Assembly: GCA_963576475.1 (NCBI GenBank)
Contig: OY754984.1
Span: 19,183,215-19,247,214, forward strand
Source of the DNA: Molanna angustata
Taxonomy: Eukaryota; Arthropoda; Insecta; Trichoptera; Molannidae
Reading direction: 5' to 3'
DNA: 64,000 nt
Shown: in pieces, positions 49,332-64,000 of the stretch
Layout of the letters: every line of letters begins with the position of its first letter
How positions within the stretch are numbered: the stretch's first letter is position 1
Translations under genes and position numbers: made by a program
Notes under the pieces: generated by a model
The model's input: only the letters and a program-made list of their open reading frames with translations
What the model was told of the DNA's origin: nothing
The model's database searches: none

Positions 49332-49837
49332 GGGCCGATATTACAGTCTCAGTTTAAGAGCTAAACTCTAGTTTTACAAAAATATAGCGTATTACAGTGT
49401 CCGTTTAGGCCTAATCTTCCCTCAAATACGTCACTAAAACGACAAATATTTAGCTCAACGCTTCTGGCGGATTAAGTATTTAACGGTGAGTTAACTGTCA
49501 TTTCTCGACTCGTTGCCAGGCAACGCATGTAGTTTCAGTGTTCTATCACTAGAGGCGTTAGTTGTATCGACGGTGGCGTCACACAACAAAACAAATTGAC
49601 AGCCATATTGAAACGAACATGGGCATTTAAAAGCATTATTTTGGTGAAAAAATCAAATTTTGTAGTTCGTATTATTTGATAATAACCACAGAAAAAGTAA
49701 AATATGTCTATAATTGAAGATTTAGTAACTGACATGTCATATTGCACTGTAATACGGAAATGGATTCAATCTCCCCTTAACATTAATCTTAAGTTTAACA
49801 AACTCAACGAGTTGAGGGCCAACTGTAATACCGGGCC
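49332..49837. mobile_element. TIR element of the GGGCCGGTATTACAGTC family, copy 3, reversed
   Basis: 506 bases; reversed relative to 28582 and 53074, sharing GGCGTCACACAACAAAAC and AAGCATTATTTTGGTGAAAA blocks. Internal deletion compared with copy 1. Confidence 0.8.
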
Positions 49838-50319
49838 TATAGATATAGGTATACAAAAACAAATTAATCTTTTTAACAAGAATTATGACTGGTTCTTGGT
49901 ATCTAATTTTCATTTCATGTCCTCTCATCTTTATTATGGAAGGTTTAAAAAATAATCACATTCTTATTTTTTAAAATATTAATGAATATGACTTGAAAAT
50001 AATTATTTTTTGCCATACCTTAATTGTTGTTAAGTATTTTTGCATGTGTACATTTTATTTGTTTGTATAAATAGTATTAACGTATTTGTGTTTAGCACCA
50101 GTTAATTATGTGTGTAACTTGAACTATCCTTATACATAATAATATTATAAATGTTATTCACTTTTAGTGAATTGAATGTTATTCTGGTATATTATAACAA
50201 CATAAAGAATTTTGTGTATACATAATTTATATTAATAAAAATAAAATACTTAGTAAATGTTTTTTTTCTTTGTTGATCCTCGTTCCTTTTGTGTGTATTT
50301 ATTTTCAAGGAAACCAGGA

Positions 50320-50460
50320 ATGCTGTGACCAGACAGCGTATATACGTTTCCGTGTTGATTAGGAGGCAAGTAATGCCTCGAATTAGGCACTGATTTGTAA
50401 CGCTAATGCACTTAAAAACTCGTGTTGAATTCGAGGCACGTCATGGATAAAAACTTACCA
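50320..50460 (+). repeat. Solo arm of the foldback at 59082-59873
   Basis: TCCGTGTTGATTAGGAGGCA, GCGCTAATGCACTT-like and GTGTTGAATTCGAGGCAC match the 59.1 kb arm. The opposite arm is absent. Confidence 0.65.
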
Positions 50461-51139
50461 GGAAAACATATCACTTGTGGAGCACCAAACAGCAGACAGA
50501 ACATCCTGTAGGGCTACTCATGACATGATCTTAATACGATCTTATCTTGTCTTAATCTTAAAAACATAAATCAGTACTCAATCATAATCTAATCTTAATA
50601 TTACTTTTCATCATAAAAAATTGTTAAAATCAATGTTTAGTATGAAATTGCCATTATTTTTTGTATAAATTTTTAGTCAATTTATTTTTATCTAAATAAT
50701 TTCAAAAGTGAATCTAATTTCTGCTAATTTCAGTAAACTTCATGAGTAAATCTGTAGAGCACAATATGTATCCTATAACATTATTGGTATTGCGACAAGA
50801 CAAGTCATGGGCAACGGAGTATGCGTTAGCCACAAATATCTTCTCTCTTTGCTGTATTATTGGCTGAGTTGTAGGGTTGAACTATATAAAAATATTTTTA
50901 TTTGTCACATATTGTCTCGAGCAAAATAAATTTCATAAAACAGAGTACCCAATCAATATTGGATCTAAAATTTTCAGTGCCTGGCACTAAATGCAAAAGG
51001 CATTCCCTTTCCTTAGAAATCCTCTTTTTTTCTGTATATTTGGCACTGTTTGAACCTAAGAGTATATATGTAATTATTAGTACTCTTTGGTTTGAACAAG
51101 GTTTGAACCTATGGTGGCCATGTATATAATGTGTTATAA

Positions 51140-51270
51140 TTTTCGACAAACATCTTGAACGAGCTTCCGGTTGCGCAGAGCGCAAATTTGTGTCTTTTTG
51201 CTTCGTTGATTTACTTGCAAATCGCCCCCCTTCTCGGCTAAAAGTTCAAGTTATTTGGCGACAACTTTTA
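51140..51270. mobile_element. Small MITE, copy 2
   Basis: TTTTCGACAAACATCTTGAA to CAAGTTATTTGGCGACAA, paired with copy 1 at 43122-43252. It ends ~290 bases upstream of the zinc-finger start codon. Confidence 0.75.
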
Positions 51271-51555
51271 TAATTCATTTTCGTCAGTCTTCTTATAAAA
51301 AAGTATCACAGGAAGAAGTTGATAATTTTAAATATTCAACATTAGTTATGAAAGGAACACAGTTAAAAAAATTGCTTATCCATCTACTAAACAATCACTT
51401 TATCTATGACTTATTCTGTAGGTGATGAAGCGTTCAGTGTTTTTTTATTTGATTTTTAGCGCGAGTAATGGCTTTTCCATCCTTTTTATGATCTACGTAG
51501 TGACCAATTATTTGATGAGGTCCAATTTGATGTGGAAAACATTTAGATAAAAGCA

Positions 51556-63024
<11,469 letters not shown>

Positions 63025-63109
63025 GTATAGAATATAGTATAACATATTTATTATCGACCCTTTACCTGGATATCAATTGAAAGTATACAAAGAAACGTAC
63101 AAATTTTGA

Positions 63110-63290
63110 TGTATCATTATTCTGTAAAGATATTATGAGACAGGCAGGTATATTGATGTGTTTGATTTCGCAACACCATTCACTTGTTTAGTATGTAAAT
63201 TAGATATTTAAATACGTTAACACTGCGAAGACAAGTTCCTGTGGCTGACTATTCCATGCATCCACAACTTTATTGGACAGTTTCACTTCA
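63110..63290 (-). mobile_element. LINE coding scrap
   Basis: CAGGCAGGTATATTG and ATTCCATGCATCCACAACTT parallel 13840-13985. Confidence 0.35.
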
Positions 63291-63309
63291 GTATTTGACT
63301 TTTCCTATA

Positions 63310-63780
63310 AGAAACAAGTTGGTTGTGGCCAACGCTATACTATTATTATTTATTATTTCGTATGGCATAAATATACATATTATGAAAAGAAAAATAGCAC
63401 TAGGCACGTCAAAAGTATACGCTAATCTCATCACTAACGCTATACTCATCACTAACAAATCACTCCACAAGGTATTCAAATTTTATATGGAAAATTTTCA
63501 GAAATTTCATGTCATGACTTTGTTAAATTATTTTTTAATTAAATATTTTATTACGAAAACTTGATAATTTTTTAATGCCATTTTATGAAAGTGATGTGCC
63601 TTTTTAGTAATTTAAAAATAAAAACATCAAATTTAAAGTTTCCTGAGTTTGGGGTCATTTTGAAATATTTGACAGTCAAAAAAATTGAGTACATAGTACA
63701 TACCACATATCACATTATAGTACACAGCGCACACACACTCACAGATATGATGAAATTTCAGAATACAATTTCAGCATGAT
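63310..63780 (+). repeat. Dispersed ~480-bp repeat, copy 3
   Basis: Shares GGTTGTGGCCAACGCTATAC, AATCACTCCACAAGGTATTC and a GCGCACACACACTCACAGAT end with 55826-56160. Contains a local duplication of the ACGCTATACT..CACTAAC block. Confidence 0.75.
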
Positions 63781-63794
63781 ACTAATAATAATAG

Positions 63795-64000
63795 TAATAA
63801 TGAACACTTCCTTGCACCCTACGCAAGTTGCAAGTTTATTGCCGTATGGCAATTTCTTCCAATTAACCAGTGTTTTCAGCCCAGAGAAGCAATATTTGCA
63901 TGAAAATGAATTTAAATAAATTTCTACTCTGCTGGGAATCGAACCCAGGACGCCCGCACAGAATCCAAACGGCTTACCAACTGTGCCACGGCGGTCGACT
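63795..64000 (-). mobile_element. tRNA-derived SINE, family 2, reversed, cut by window end
   Basis: From TTGCACCCTACGCAAGTTGC to ACTGTGCCACGGCG; GGGAATCGAACCCAGGACG is the reversed B box. Nearly the same as 27345-27530. Confidence 0.85.

Overview
This is an AT-rich, intron-rich animal window dense in transposable elements. A haemocyanin-family prophenoloxidase with an Arg-Phe zymogen cleavage site makes it an arthropod, almost certainly an insect. Short exons, tRNA-derived SINEs, a short Helitron ending in CTAGT and many terminal-inverted-repeat (TIR) elements would suit Lepidoptera, but the order is an inference.

Four protein-coding genes are supported. (1) Positions 117-15476, plus strand: prophenoloxidase, 12 exons with intact phase, lacking only the first ~37 codons, which lie left of the window. 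(2) Positions 19521-21224, minus strand: CNOT10, a CCR4-NOT complex subunit, as one uninterrupted exon. (3) Positions 23318-32883, plus strand: a multi-pass membrane protein of the TLC-domain TLCD3/FAM57 family, five exons, with a possible alternative last exon at 38941-39144. (4) Positions 51556-63024, plus strand: a C2H2 zinc-finger protein, ten exons seen, running off the right edge. The genes belong to different processes (melanisation immunity, mRNA deadenylation, membrane lipid metabolism, transcription), and nothing suggests they work together.

Introns and the gaps at 15.5-19.5 kb, 21.3-23.3 kb and 33-51.5 kb are filled with mobile elements: non-LTR retrotransposon relics, two SINE families, a hAT-like MITE family with 8-bp target duplications, three elements flanked by TTA duplications (PIF/Harbinger-like), a three-copy family ending in GGGCCGGTATTACAGTC, foldback elements, a Helitron and several minisatellites.

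No clearly new multi-gene system is visible. The points most worth a second look are: two unrelated TTA-flanked elements that each keep a ~26-codon MADF-like opening ending in WDK or just past it; a tandemly triplicated 5' splice site in the zinc-finger gene whose second unit carries an in-frame stop; a 105-bp palindrome with a single-base centre; a hAT-like MITE with a paralogous empty site in the same gene; and the single-exon CNOT10 between intron-rich neighbours. All homology calls are from recognition of the translated sequence, with no database search.
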